NCBI GenBank assembly: GCA_035540495.1
Contig: DATLGL010000051.1
Span: 1-64,000, forward strand
Origin: DASVEG01 sp035540495
GTDB taxonomy: Bacteria > Actinomycetota > Acidimicrobiia > Acidimicrobiales > CADCTF01
DNA: 64,000 nucleotides
Direction of reading: 5' to 3'
Made by a program: the position numbers and the translations under genes. Each line of letters opens with the position of its first letter. Position 1 is the first letter of the stretch. Positions 8,411-16,843 of this stretch are shown in pieces. The notes under the pieces were generated by a model. The model was not told the origin of the DNA, did not search any database, and saw nothing but the letters and a program-made list of their open reading frames with translations.

Positions 8411-9820
8411 TCAGGGTGCGTGGTGGTTCGGCGGCGGTTCGTTGGCGAGTTCGGCCAGCCGACCAAGTCCGCGATCGGCGATGTCGGCTAGGCGCGCAGC
8501 GGCGGCCTGTACAGAAGGGTCGTCGCGTTGGGACGGTTCGATGCGCACCGGGTTGAGGGCGCAGCCGTTGGCCCAGGTGGCGATGTCCGGCTCGGCGCCG
8601 TAGGTGCGCGATGCGACGGTTCCACGCGCCTGCATGCGCGCCCAACTGGCGAGGCTGTCGGGAAGCACGTTGGGCGGGCACAGCCGGTTCCGCTCTCGGT
8701 CGTCGTCACGGGTGGCCTCGACGTAGCCGGCGAGCGCCGCATTGAAGCACGGGAAGCCCGCTCGGATCGTCTGGAGCCGGATCTTGTCCGTGCCCCAGAT
8801 CGGGACCGGCGGCGGGTACTGCAGTCCGGACGCGGCGCAGTGAACGATGAGTGAGCCGGGTGGCAGTGGAACGGATCCGCGGTCGAGGACGATGCGGCCG
8901 CGCCTCACGTACTTGATGTGTCCGAGACGAACGACGTTCTCGATGGTGCGGAGGAGATCGAGCTCCCACGTGGCGAGGGTGGGGGTCTTGGCCATCGTGG
9001 GGGTGACCGCGGGGTCGACACGGAGCATCACGCCAGCGGCTTCGAGGTGCAGGAAGAGGTCGTCGAGCGACGCGGCGGCGGCGGCGGATGCCATCGTGTC
9101 TGCCGCGAGGCGGAGCGCCACCACCGGATCGGGCTGGACCACGGCACGGTTGAGCATCCATGGATCACGGGGCCGAACCCACGTGATGCTGTCCGGCGGC
9201 ACGCCGTTCATCAGCAGCCATACGATCCCATCGGTGGCTGTCTTGCCAGAACCGACGATCACGTAGCCGGTTGGTGCCGCTCTCGACCGGGCGAGTTCGT
9301 TGATCGCCACGACGCGGATGTCATCACCAACGCCGAACGGCGGCGGCGTCGTCGCGGGGATCGTCGGTGACAGGTACGTGGCGTCAACGACTCGGCGTCG
9401 CACGTCCACCTGCACGGTTTCTCCCGAGACAAGGGATGTGACGCGATGGGATCGCCCTTCCGCGCGGTACTCGCTGCCCCTGAGGAAGGTGACTCGGTCC
9501 GAGCCGAGGAAGCGGCGGTAGAGGATGTCGTTGTAGTACGCCAGGATCTCCGGCTGACGCGCCCGCTCCTGGAGTCCAACCTCCGGCCCTCTCAGCTGCA
9601 AGGCCCCGGTACCTAAGAGGGTCGACGCCACGCCATAGAACACGGATGCCTGATGCAACTGGACGAACGGATAGGCGTCCAGCCAATGCCCGCCAGGAGC
9701 GTGGCGACGGTCGACCAACGTGACCTGGACATCCGCGTGATCAATCAGCGCATCCGCGAAGGCCATGCCCATCGCACCCGCACCGACCACGAGGTAGTCC
9801 GTTTCCAGCACTCGCGTCAC
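8411..9820 (-). CDS. FAD/NAD(P)-binding oxidoreductase of unknown substrate
   Basis: 469 residues from GTG at 9820, close before the dinucleotide-binding fold YLVVGAGAMGMAFADAL (GxGxxG). LVDRRHAPGGHW is the usual acidic end of the second strand. A second nucleotide site, TGYVIVGSGKTATDGIVWLL, has GxGxxA and fits NADPH binding, as in flavin monooxygenases. This two-site layout suggests a flavin-dependent monooxygenase-like enzyme. The frame is open upstream to 9886 but the first 22 codons look non-coding. No operon partner; substrate unknown. Confidence 0.8.
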   Translation of the reverse strand: MTRVLETDYLVVGAGAMGMAFADALIDHADVQVTLVDRRHAPGGHWLDAYPFVQLHQASVFYGVASTLLGTGALQLRGPEVGLQERARQPEILAYYNDILYRRFLGSDRVTFLRGSEYRAEGRSHRVTSLVSGETVQVDVRRRVVDATYLSPTIPATTPPPFGVGDDIRVVAINELARSRAAPTGYVIVGSGKTATDGIVWLLMNGVPPDSITWVRPRDPWMLNRAVVQPDPVVALRLAADTMASAAAAASLDDLFLHLEAAGVMLRVDPAVTPTMAKTPTLATWELDLLRTIENVVRLGHIKYVRRGRIVLDRGSVPLPPGSLIVHCAASGLQYPPPVPIWGTDKIRLQTIRAGFPCFNAALAGYVEATRDDDRERNRLCPPNVLPDSLASWARMQARGTVASRTYGAEPDIATWANGCALNPVRIEPSQRDDPSVQAAAARLADIADRGLGRLAELANEPPPNHHAP

Positions 9821-10172
9821 CAACAGAACTGACCTCCGACAGCGGCGAAGTCGCCGACCAATCGTGCTACAAGACCACCGGTACATCCCGCCGACGGCCC
9901 TGACCAGACGGCGCCACGGCCGGAGTGATCCACAGCGTCAAGTGTCGTATCGCAGCCGCAACGGGAGCAACCGGGCGCCCACTCCTCCAGCGGTAGAGCG
10001 CTGCGTCGAGAACGCTCAAGGCGCCGCCCCGCTGTCGCCCCCATACTGGACCCCCCGACCCCGATGACTCACCACGGATGACGACTCCGGAGGACCCGCG
10101 GGTCGATGCTGCGGTGTGGAGGGCTGCAGCCGTTCCCGATGTGGAAAGGACTGAGCGCGCCTCACGGTCCTG
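9821..10172. other. Divergent intergenic region, about 350 bp
   Basis: It lies between two divergent genes (starts at 9820 and 10173) and must hold both promoters. I could not assign -35 and -10 boxes with confidence. A stretch near 9995-10015 (ccagcggtagagcgctgcg) resembles a tRNA D-arm by chance; no matching anticodon or T arm follows. Confidence 0.4.
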
Positions 10173-11135
10173 ATGAATAGGGTCGCCATCGTGACCGAGG
10201 GCGACTGGAGGGACAACGGGTTCCGTCAACGTCGGCCCTCCGCGGAGACCATCGCCTGGGTGGCGTCGTCGATGGGCCGGGGCAGTCGGGTCGTTGGCTT
10301 TCGCAGATTGACCGGTGGCTTCTGCTCAGCGGTCCATCGGGTGACCGTCGAGCGGCATGGCGTTCGAACATTCGTCGTACTGCGGCAGTACCCGGCCGAG
10401 TCTGGAGAGGAGGTGAGCGTGGAGAACGAGATCGCCAACCTCGGTGTCGTGGCCGGGAGTGGGCTCCCAGTTCCGCGCGTCTTGGCTGCCGATGTCTCCG
10501 GTACCTCGACGGGCGGCGCACCTTCACTGCTGATGACGCGATTGCGCGGTCACGTTCACCTCAATCCTCCGGACCCTTGGGCGTGGCTGACAGCGATCGC
10601 AGAGATCGCTGCTCGGTTGCACTCCGTCGACCTCCCCGCGCCGACGTTCAGGCCATGGACCGACTCTTGGATCGCTCCACTCGACGAGCTTCAGGCGCCG
10701 GTCGACGCGCAAGATCCCGCGTTGTGGCGGGCGGCGTTTCGCGTCATGGCGGAACCGCCACCCGAGGACGAGCCCGTGTTTCTCCACTGCGATTTCCTGC
10801 CCGTCAACATGCTGTGGTCGCGCGGACGAATCACGGGGTTGACCGACTGGCTCGGCATCTATCGGGGTTCCCGTGCATACGACGTCGGCCACTGCCGGCG
10901 ATACCTGGCCGCGCTCTACTCGCCCGAGTGGTCGGAGCAGCTGTGGTCCCTCTACGAGTCAATCGCCGGCGCCACACTCGATCCGTGGTGGGACCTGTAT
11001 GCCCTGCTGCACTACGACGACGGCAACTCGAAGTCCATTAGCGATCAGGTTGCGGGGCGCCGTCCTGTCGATGTGGCCGGCATGACCGCCCGGGTCGAGA
11101 CCGCCATCCAAGCAGCGCTACGCCGCCTCGGGTAG
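10173..11135 (+). CDS. Phosphotransferase of the aminoglycoside phosphotransferase (APH) superfamily
   Basis: A 320-residue protein with the bilobal kinase-like fold of PF01636. The catalytic loop is HCDFLPVN at 205-212 (family consensus HGDxxxxN), with Asp207 and Asn212 kept. The metal-binding DxD-like element is LTDW at 223-226 followed by GSRAYDVGH. In the N lobe RTFVVLRQYP holds the place of the ATP-binding lysine strand, but an arginine is there instead of lysine. It probably phosphorylates a small hydroxylated molecule; no evidence ties it to antibiotic resistance. Single gene. Confidence 0.8.
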   Translation: MNRVAIVTEGDWRDNGFRQRRPSAETIAWVASSMGRGSRVVGFRRLTGGFCSAVHRVTVERHGVRTFVVLRQYPAESGEEVSVENEIANLGVVAGSGLPVPRVLAADVSGTSTGGAPSLLMTRLRGHVHLNPPDPWAWLTAIAEIAARLHSVDLPAPTFRPWTDSWIAPLDELQAPVDAQDPALWRAAFRVMAEPPPEDEPVFLHCDFLPVNMLWSRGRITGLTDWLGIYRGSRAYDVGHCRRYLAALYSPEWSEQLWSLYESIAGATLDPWWDLYALLHYDDGNSKSISDQVAGRRPVDVAGMTARVETAIQAALRRLG

Positions 11136-11514
11136 GCACCGAAGCGACGAAGCCAACCAGATCGACGGCTCCGGGTGTTCTTGTACGCGCCATGTCGCCG
11201 CTCCCCGCGAGAATGACGCTGCATGTGCGGCTGTCGGTGACCGAACGCGAGTCCTTCAGCTCCTGTACAGCCAGGAGGCGCGCACGGGTCTTCATTGCGG
11301 TCGGCATCGCGCTTAGGACGCGGCGCGGCAGGGCGCGCGATCGGCAGCAGGAGGTTGGTGCGTTGCCTGACACTCGAGTGGTGGTAGCAAGGAACTCGAG
11401 GGTCCCTACTCCGAGCGTCGGCGTGCGCGACGGATCGCAGGCTCCGTTCGTTCTCGGGTGCGTTTGTTCACACCGGGCGCGCTCCGCACGTGTTGGCGTG
11501 AAACACAGGTGGTT
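11136..11514. other. Gap of about 380 bp with no recognisable feature
   Basis: It separates two convergent genes. Minus-strand frames such as the one reading MPTAMKTRARLLAVQELKDS have weak protein-like character but no support. No clear terminator hairpin was seen. Confidence 0.35.
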
Positions 11515-12702
11515 TCAGGTCTGGTCGTTCTGCCACCGGAACAGGACGAGGGTCGCGTCGTCGCAGAGCGTGTCCTGTTGCTGCTCCCGCACCGTACGTA
11601 CGAGTCGACGGACGACCTCTTCGGGTTCGAGCTGGTCTGACGCGTGCTGGCCGACGAGGTCGATGAGGTGTTCGATGCCGAACTCGGCTTCGCCGGGCTT
11701 CCGCGGTTCGATGACGCCATCGGTGTAGAAGAGGATCGAGTCGCCGGGCTCGAGCGCCACGGTGGCGACAGGTGCGTCGACTTTCGCTCCGGTGAGTGTG
11801 CCGGCGAGACCCCACGGCAGGGTCTGGGCACAGGCGAGCTGTTCGACGACTTGGCCTTGGCGGATCAGGAGCGGCAGTGGGTGCCCGGCGTTCGTCCAGG
11901 TGAGCTCGCCGCTATGGAGATGCACGCGTGCGAGTTGGCCAGTTGCGAACGCGTCCGGGAATTGTGCGGACATCGCGGTGTCGAGGTTCGCGTGCATCTG
12001 CCGCAACGGGCGTGCCTCTCGGCGGTCGTGGCGGTACGAGCCGACGCACAGGGCGGCCATCAGCGCGGACGACAGGCCATGGCCGAGGGGGTCGAAGATC
12101 GCGATGTCGAAGACGTTGCCGTTTAGCGCGTAGTCGAAGCAGTCGCCGCCGACGTCGTACGCCGGTTCGATCAGCCCGGCGACGACGAGTCGGGAGGTCT
12201 TGAGCACGAGCGGCGGCAGGAGGTCCCATTGCATGCTCGAGGCGAGGGACAGCGACCGCCGGCGGCGATGCAGGTTGTAGACGTCGGTCGACCGCGCGTG
12301 TGTCGCGATGAGGTATCCGGCGAACAGGCCGAGCTCCTCGCACGCGCGGAGAGTTGCGTGGGTCGCCGCCGGGACGGTCATCGCCAGAACTCCGGTTCGG
12401 TCAGATCCCTCCACGATCGGGACCCACACACGTACGCCGTCGTCGCGCTCGACGATCATGGGCCGCTGTGTGGCGAAGGCACGGCCAGCTAGTGACGTCG
12501 AGACTGCCTCGCGCTGTGGGAGCTCGGCGTGAGCCTGCCGGTCGGCCAAGGGTTCGAGGGTTGTCTGCCCGAAATCGACGAGATAGATGACCACGTCGGT
12601 CGCAGCGACCGATGCGCACGCTGTTGTCATCGTCTCTGGGATAGATGCGGGATCCGACGTCTGCGCCCAGCGCAGAGCGTCACCCAACGCTGATGGCGAC
12701 AT
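11515..12702 (-). CDS. GAF-like plus PP2C/SpoIIE-type serine phosphatase
   Basis: 395 residues from ATG at 12702, preceded by a good ribosome-binding site (ggagaggtgcg). Residues 1-165 resemble a GAF-type sensor domain (VVIYLVDFGQTTLEPL, then GVRVWVPIVEG and GVLAMTVP). The C-terminal part is a PPM phosphatase: YDVGGDCFDYAL and FDPLGHGLSSALMAALCVG hold metal-binding aspartates, TWTNAGHPLPLLI is the classic RsbU motif, and LFYTDGVIEPR and LCDDATLVL complete it. Such proteins usually dephosphorylate anti-sigma-factor antagonists in stress signalling. No partner gene is adjacent. Confidence 0.9.
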   Translation of the reverse strand: MSPSALGDALRWAQTSDPASIPETMTTACASVAATDVVIYLVDFGQTTLEPLADRQAHAELPQREAVSTSLAGRAFATQRPMIVERDDGVRVWVPIVEGSDRTGVLAMTVPAATHATLRACEELGLFAGYLIATHARSTDVYNLHRRRRSLSLASSMQWDLLPPLVLKTSRLVVAGLIEPAYDVGGDCFDYALNGNVFDIAIFDPLGHGLSSALMAALCVGSYRHDRREARPLRQMHANLDTAMSAQFPDAFATGQLARVHLHSGELTWTNAGHPLPLLIRQGQVVEQLACAQTLPWGLAGTLTGAKVDAPVATVALEPGDSILFYTDGVIEPRKPGEAEFGIEHLIDLVGQHASDQLEPEEVVRRLVRTVREQQQDTLCDDATLVLFRWQNDQT

Positions 12703-12982
12703 CGCACCTCTCCCTCGCCGGCTCGTCATCGGGCGTTGGCCGGGGATCGGGCAGAGCGTCACCTGCACCATACGGCACCACCACGGCTCGCGAATCTCCG
12801 GTACCTTCAACGGTGGACACGGCAACGCCCGACGTGTCGGTCACCCTCGGTTGATCGGGAGCGGTACCGCCCCAGCCGGTAGCGCGTTTGCTTCCCAAGC
12901 GCCCCGACCAGGAGACGCCGATGTCGACCGCCACCCACCGCCAGCGCGCCCGCCGACTCTGGACTTCTGGAGCCGTCCGGTG

Positions 12983-13243
12983 ATGCGCTTTGAGTGGAAC
13001 GCGCTCCGAGTCGGAGACGAGGTCCGCGTCCACCTCCACGGTGGCTCGCTGCGGCCCGGGACTGTGGCTTTCGTCGACACCATGCGCGGGTCCTACGCCG
13101 TCGGTATCCGCGTCGTAGGCGAAGACAGCAGGGCCACGATCACGTGGCCGTCGCGTCTGACCGTTCACGCCGCGGATGGCCCTGTCAACTCGCCGGGCGA
13201 GCCATGCCTACGGTGCACAGCGCTCGATCGCGATGCACGGTGA
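12983..13243 (+). CDS. Small conserved hypothetical protein paired with a flavoprotein
   Basis: An 86-residue protein beginning MRFEWNALRVGDEVRVH; a GTG sits directly before the ATG. The pattern of WNALRxGDxVxVH, a GxVAxVxTxRGSxxVGIRV strand pair and a C-terminal CxxC (CLRC) is known to me from short actinobacterial proteins encoded beside pyridoxamine-phosphate-oxidase-like genes. The strands suggest a small SH3- or Tudor-like barrel. Its stop overlaps the next start by 3 bp, so the two are coupled. Function unknown. Confidence 0.65.
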   Translation: MRFEWNALRVGDEVRVHLHGGSLRPGTVAFVDTMRGSYAVGIRVVGEDSRATITWPSRLTVHAADGPVNSPGEPCLRCTALDRDAR

Positions 13244-13713
13244 CGAGCCGCGATGTACAGCCAGGCGGCGACCGGGACCTCGCCTCGCCGCGTGCCGGCT
13301 CGACGCTGGAGATCATCGCCCCCGACGAGTGCATCCGGCTCCTCGCAACGATGTCCGTGGGTCGTATCGCTGTAGCAAGTGGCGCCGACGCGCCGATCGT
13401 CGTGCCGGTGAACTACGCGGTCGACGGCGATGTCATCGTGTTCCGCGCTGATCGAGGCACCCGCCTCGATGGCCTCCAGGATCAGAAAGTCGCCTTCGAG
13501 GTCGACCTCATCGATCCCTACCAGAAGGTGGGCTGGAGCATCCTCGTGCGCGGCACCGCACACCAGGCCACAGCCGAAGAAGCCACACACGTCGAGGTCG
13601 ACACCTGGATCGGAGGGATCGACATGCACTGGATTCGGATCACGTCACCGGTGATCACCGGCAGACGCATCCAACTCCCACCACTTCCTCAACGGCTTCG
13701 CGGCTACCTGTAG
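13240..13713 (+). CDS. Pyridoxamine 5'-phosphate oxidase-like flavoprotein
   Basis: 157 residues from GTG 13240, which overlaps the preceding TGA; longer in-frame starts (ATG at 13204) exist but lie inside the upstream gene. The domain begins at LEIIAPDECIRLLATMSVGR, the signature of the split-barrel PF12900 family, followed by PIVVPVNYAVDGDVIVF and VAFEVDLIDPY. Members bind FMN or F420 and act as oxidoreductases or simple flavin carriers. The split barrel ends with HWIRITSPVITGRRI. Specific substrate unknown. Confidence 0.85.
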   Translation: MTSRDVQPGGDRDLASPRAGSTLEIIAPDECIRLLATMSVGRIAVASGADAPIVVPVNYAVDGDVIVFRADRGTRLDGLQDQKVAFEVDLIDPYQKVGWSILVRGTAHQATAEEATHVEVDTWIGGIDMHWIRITSPVITGRRIQLPPLPQRLRGYL

Positions 13714-13822
13714 CTTCTGCGCTCGAGCTCATCCGAGGAGACCTCGCCCGCGAGGGTGCACCGTTCCTTTGGTGCAACGCCGCGTCTGTGCAGCGCCACG
13801 AGCACAGTGAGATACTGCTGCG

Positions 13823-13845
13823 GCTGGCGGCGGGGGACCGCCAGC
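13823..13845 (+). promoter_or_regulatory. Hairpin just before the GNAT gene's ribosome-binding site
   Basis: GCTGGCGG (13823-13830) pairs perfectly with CCGCCAGC (13838-13845) around a 7-base loop. The stem ends 3 bases before the purine-rich ggaaggcgggg that precedes ATG 13858. It could tune translation or end transcription from the flavoprotein gene. There is no T-tract. Confidence 0.4.
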
Positions 13846-13857
13846 GGGAAGGCGGGG

Positions 13858-14523
13858 ATGCAGACAACCCTTAGATCTCGTTGCGAGCTTCGCGACGCGA
13901 CGGAGGCTGACGTCGAGTTCGTGGCGTGGGTGATGCTGGCGGCATCGCGGTCGCATCTACCGCGCGGCATCTGGGAGTACCTGTACGACTTCTCCGAGGA
14001 ACAAGCGCTCGAGTTCCTGCGGGGGGTGACGGTCACCGACACCGTCCACCTCTTCCACCACTCACTGTTCTTGATCGCCGAGGTCGACGGCGAGCCGGCG
14101 GCTGCGATGTGCGGTTACGACCCCGAGAGCCAAGGGTTCGGCGCGTTCGTCGGTGACTCAGCTCGTATCGCGTCCGCGTGTGGAGCCGACCTCGAGTCGC
14201 CCGACTTCGCGAGTCGTAGCGAGGTGCTCATGTCGGGGTTCCCTGCCGCCGACGTGGAGCGGCCGTGGGTGGTCGAGAACGTCGCGACCGCACCGGCATT
14301 CCGGCGCCAGGGACTCGTCGACCTGCTCCTTCGGGAGCAGCTCGCCCGCGGTCGGTCGCGCGGGTTCGACGTCGCGCAGATCTCCGTGTTTCTCGAGAAC
14401 GAGCCGGCGCGCCGCGCCTACGTCAAGGCCGGGTTCGAGGTGGTCGGCGAGGCACGCGACCCGCGATTCCAGGACGCCCTCGGATGTCCGGGTGCCGAGG
14501 TGCTCCTGCAGCGCCTGGCGTAG
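13858..14523 (+). CDS. GNAT-family N-acetyltransferase
   Basis: 221 residues from ATG 13858 with ribosome-binding site ggaaggcgggg; an upstream in-frame start at 13756 would add about 34 non-protein-like residues. The acetyl-CoA site is VENVATAPAFRRQGLVDLLL (RRQGL fits R/QxxGxG/A), and the C-terminal strand with VFLENEPARRAYVKAGFEVV is classic GNAT. The N-terminal half has about 110 residues before the core, longer than in the smallest members. The substrate cannot be told from sequence. Confidence 0.88.
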   Translation: MQTTLRSRCELRDATEADVEFVAWVMLAASRSHLPRGIWEYLYDFSEEQALEFLRGVTVTDTVHLFHHSLFLIAEVDGEPAAAMCGYDPESQGFGAFVGDSARIASACGADLESPDFASRSEVLMSGFPAADVERPWVVENVATAPAFRRQGLVDLLLREQLARGRSRGFDVAQISVFLENEPARRAYVKAGFEVVGEARDPRFQDALGCPGAEVLLQRLA

Positions 14524-14612
14524 CAGCCGGGCCGCGAGGACCGGTCGCGTCGCACGCGCGCCCGCAGTAGCCCGACCGCTCCACGGTCGCGGCCGGGCAC
14601 GTGACTGCCGAC

Positions 14613-14774
14613 CTAGCGCTGATAGAGCGCAGTGGCGCGCACTCGGCGCTCCGGATGGCTGAGGACGTCGACGTTGTCGCACCACTGCTCGATGGAGCCG
14701 ATCGGCGGTAGATCTCTGATGCTGGGTTCGGTGATTCCATCGACGAGCGCAACGAAGATCTGGCCGTTCGGCAT
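14613..14774 (-). CDS. Possible small protein or gene fragment, 53 residues
   Basis: Between the GNAT and Nudix genes (14524-14963, 440 bp) the only protein-like frame is on the minus strand: ATG 14774, MPNGQIFVALVDGITEPSI, then DLPPIGSIEQWCDNVDVLSH, stop TAG at 14613. Codon use looks coding, with G or C in most third positions. A stop lies 16 codons upstream in frame, so it is short or is the tail of a decayed gene. No family recognised. Nothing else was seen in this gap. Confidence 0.35.
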   Translation of the reverse strand: MPNGQIFVALVDGITEPSIRDLPPIGSIEQWCDNVDVLSHPERRVRATALYQR

Positions 14775-14963
14775 GATGAACAGACTGGGCGGCGCCGGCT
14801 TCTGCGAGCCTTCCGGTCGTCAGCGACTCGTCCCAGCCACGGACCGCGTCGTGGGGCTTCGCGTAGCCCGAAGGTCAAGACCCCGCCCAGAACTTCTAGA
14901 AGAGATTCGCGCGCGGGAAAACTCCCCGGCCAGTCTCCATGGTCGTTCTGGAACACTTCGTGC

Positions 14964-15449
14964 ATGAGCGAAGCGTCGATGCTCCCCGATACCGCGATCG
15001 CAACAGTCAACGTCGGTGCGATCGTGTGGGTCGAGCACGGCGAGAAGGTGTTGCTCGTCCGAGCGCCGGGGTCCGCCTACCCGCTGCCACCGGGCGGTCA
15101 CATGGAAGGTGGGGAGGGTCCTGAGGAAGCCGCGCTGCGGGAGTTGTTCGAGGAGACAGGCCTCGTCCCTGATGGTCCACTGCGCCTCGTCGGCGCGTTT
15201 CGAGCGCGACGCGGCGAACAGCAACTCTTGAACCTCACCTATGCGTGCACGGTCTCGTCCACTGACGTCCTGCTGAGCCATGAGCACGACCACTTCGAGT
15301 GGGTCGATCCGGTTGAATACCGGGATCTCGCCGCGGCAGTCGTGCCAACGATCGAGCGCGACGACTATCGAGCCATCGGCGAGAACCTCCTTCGCCAGCT
15401 CGACGCGCTTTTGGCGAGCAGAGCCCAACCGGGAAGGTCGACCTTGTAG
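14964..15449 (+). CDS. Nudix hydrolase
   Basis: A 161-residue protein. The Nudix box is complete: GGHMEGGEGPEEAALRELFE, running on into ETGL (GX5EX7REUXEEXGU), within residues 48-72. Before it is the usual substrate-binding strand VNVGAIVWVEHGEKVLLVR. Nudix enzymes hydrolyse nucleoside diphosphates linked to another group with Mg2+. The C-terminal FEWVDPVEYRDL resembles the WxxxxEL element of ADP-ribose or nucleotide hydrolases. Single gene. Confidence 0.9.
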   Translation: MSEASMLPDTAIATVNVGAIVWVEHGEKVLLVRAPGSAYPLPPGGHMEGGEGPEEAALRELFEETGLVPDGPLRLVGAFRARRGEQQLLNLTYACTVSSTDVLLSHEHDHFEWVDPVEYRDLAAAVVPTIERDDYRAIGENLLRQLDALLASRAQPGRSTL

Positions 15450-15573
15450 CGGGCGCTCGTCTGGTCGTCATCCGCCGCTTCCACCGTGACCCGAACGACG
15501 GCTCTGTAGACCCCGTAGCGCGCACCAGATGGCGCGGCTACCTCGCCGCAGCAGATCCAGGAAGAATCCGCAG

Positions 15574-16095
15574 GTGCGGATTAGTCATGTCGCCTGCGGT
15601 GTGACTGACATCGACGAGACAGAGCGCCACCTGCGCTCGAGGCTGGGAGTTGGGTTGTGGCGATTTCCTGGGGGACGTAGGAGCGCACCTTCCGCTCGCG
15701 AACCATCAATACATCGAGCTCTACGGTCCTTCACACCCACTGTGGCGCCATGGCTGGCTGGCGTGGAGTGTTGCGGTCGAGGCACTCGACGAGTGGATCG
15801 CGCGTTTGGCCATCGACGACTGTCAGAGCTTCGGCGATGACCCGACCAAGACCTTCACGCCTGGCGCGGACGGCACGCCCTGACGCGCGTCAGCCGCGAA
15901 AGCGGCGGCGTCATCCCCTACCTGATCGAGTACGACCGCTCGGTTGATCTCAACGCGATCTTCGCAGCGAAGCATCGCGCTGCTCGACACACAGCCGTCG
16001 TTGGGCAGATTCGACATGTTCTGACCGATGGCCGGCACATCACGAACATCGTCGTGGATCTCGACGGGAAGGACGTGACCCTCCCACTTCCTTGA
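15574..16095 (+). pseudogene. Glyoxalase-like (VOC) gene broken by two frameshifts
   Basis: Three consecutive segments in two frames make one protein. Frame one from GTG 15574 gives VRISHVACGVTDIDETERHL. Frame two, about 15680-15880, gives HLPLANHQYIELYGP and WLAWSVAVEALDEWIARL, ending in TGA 15881. Frame one again gives TRVSRESGGVIPYLIEYDR and continues to a stop at 16093-16095. Order and motifs match the PF13468-type Glyoxalase_3 fold (a PLxxxYIEL segment, then WAVxVxDLxxWxAR, then PFLIxW). At least one frameshift lies between 15660 and 15690 and another near 15880. The gene is therefore inactive unless these are assembly errors. Confidence 0.7.
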
Positions 16096-16192
16096 CGAAG
16101 GCCGACCAGAACGACGAAGCCGAGGCCGAAGTTGTTGCGCGCCCGACAGCGCGAGGTGAGACGCCACGTGAAGGCATGGCTACCGTCCTCGC

Positions 16193-16660
16193 ATGACTGA
16201 ACAGGACGTCAGCTGCTCCACGCGTGTGGCTGCTCGCGCCGAGGACCTCTACGCCCTCGTGAGCGACGTCACCCGCATGGGCGAGTGGAGCCCGGAGAAC
16301 CTTGGCGGCCGATGGCTTGGTGGCGCGACGGCGGCGACTGTCGGCGCGCGTTTCCGCGGGTCGAATCGACGAGGCTGGCGTCGCTGGTCGACTACGTGCA
16401 CCGTGGTAGCCGCCGAACCCGCTCAGAGGTTCGCGTTCGAGGTCGATTTCGCGCGGATCCCGGCGTCGCGCTGGACCTATGAGTTCCACCAAGAGAGCGA
16501 CTGCACGGTCGTGACGGAGACCTGGACGGATCGGCGGCCGAGGTGGTTCGCCGTACTGGCAGGGATGACGATGGGCATCGAAGACATCCGTGGTCACAAC
16601 GAGGAGAACATCAGGAAGACGCTCGCGAGGCTCGCAACGGCCGCCGAGGCGTCGTCCTGA
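16193..16660 (+). CDS. SRPBCC-family (polyketide cyclase-like) protein
   Basis: A 155-residue protein with the START/Bet v1-like pattern: STRVAARAEDLYALVSDVTR (strand then helix), GEWSPENLGGRW, GARFRGSNRRGWRRW, and a long C-terminal helix GHNEENIRKTLARLATAA that closes the cavity. Most members bind hydrophobic ligands or act as cyclases; no catalytic residues can be assigned. It is followed by a strong bidirectional terminator at 16786-16825. Confidence 0.82.
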   Translation: MTEQDVSCSTRVAARAEDLYALVSDVTRMGEWSPENLGGRWLGGATAATVGARFRGSNRRGWRRWSTTCTVVAAEPAQRFAFEVDFARIPASRWTYEFHQESDCTVVTETWTDRRPRWFAVLAGMTMGIEDIRGHNEENIRKTLARLATAAEASS

Positions 16661-16785
16661 TCAACTGCAGTCCTTCCGGACCGCGGCAGCGGCCGGTCGG
16701 AGCGGACGGTGCGACTCCTTCGTACGACCATCGACGAGCCGCTTCTACCGGTCCGGAGCAGCTCCGTGCAGCGCTGCATCCTGGG

Positions 16786-16825
16786 GACGAAGAAGGACCG
16801 CCGAGCGCGGCGGCCCTTCTTCGTC
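16786..16825. terminator. Bidirectional terminator hairpin
   Basis: A 40-base near-perfect palindrome between two convergent genes (ends at 16660 and 16844). The arms GACGAAGAAGG-a-CCGCC and GGCGG-c-CCTTCTTCGTC form 16 pairs with one mismatch around the 6-base loop gagcgc. The A-rich outer left arm and T-rich outer right arm fit termination from either side. Confidence 0.8.
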
Positions 16826-16843
16826 AGTGCCGATGTAGCGGTG

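Noticed and set aside
9990..10065. tRNA-like stretch with ccagcggtagagcgctgcg
   Set aside because: It resembles a D-arm, but no complementary acceptor stem, anticodon arm or T arm (ggttcgaatcc-like) follows at the right distance.
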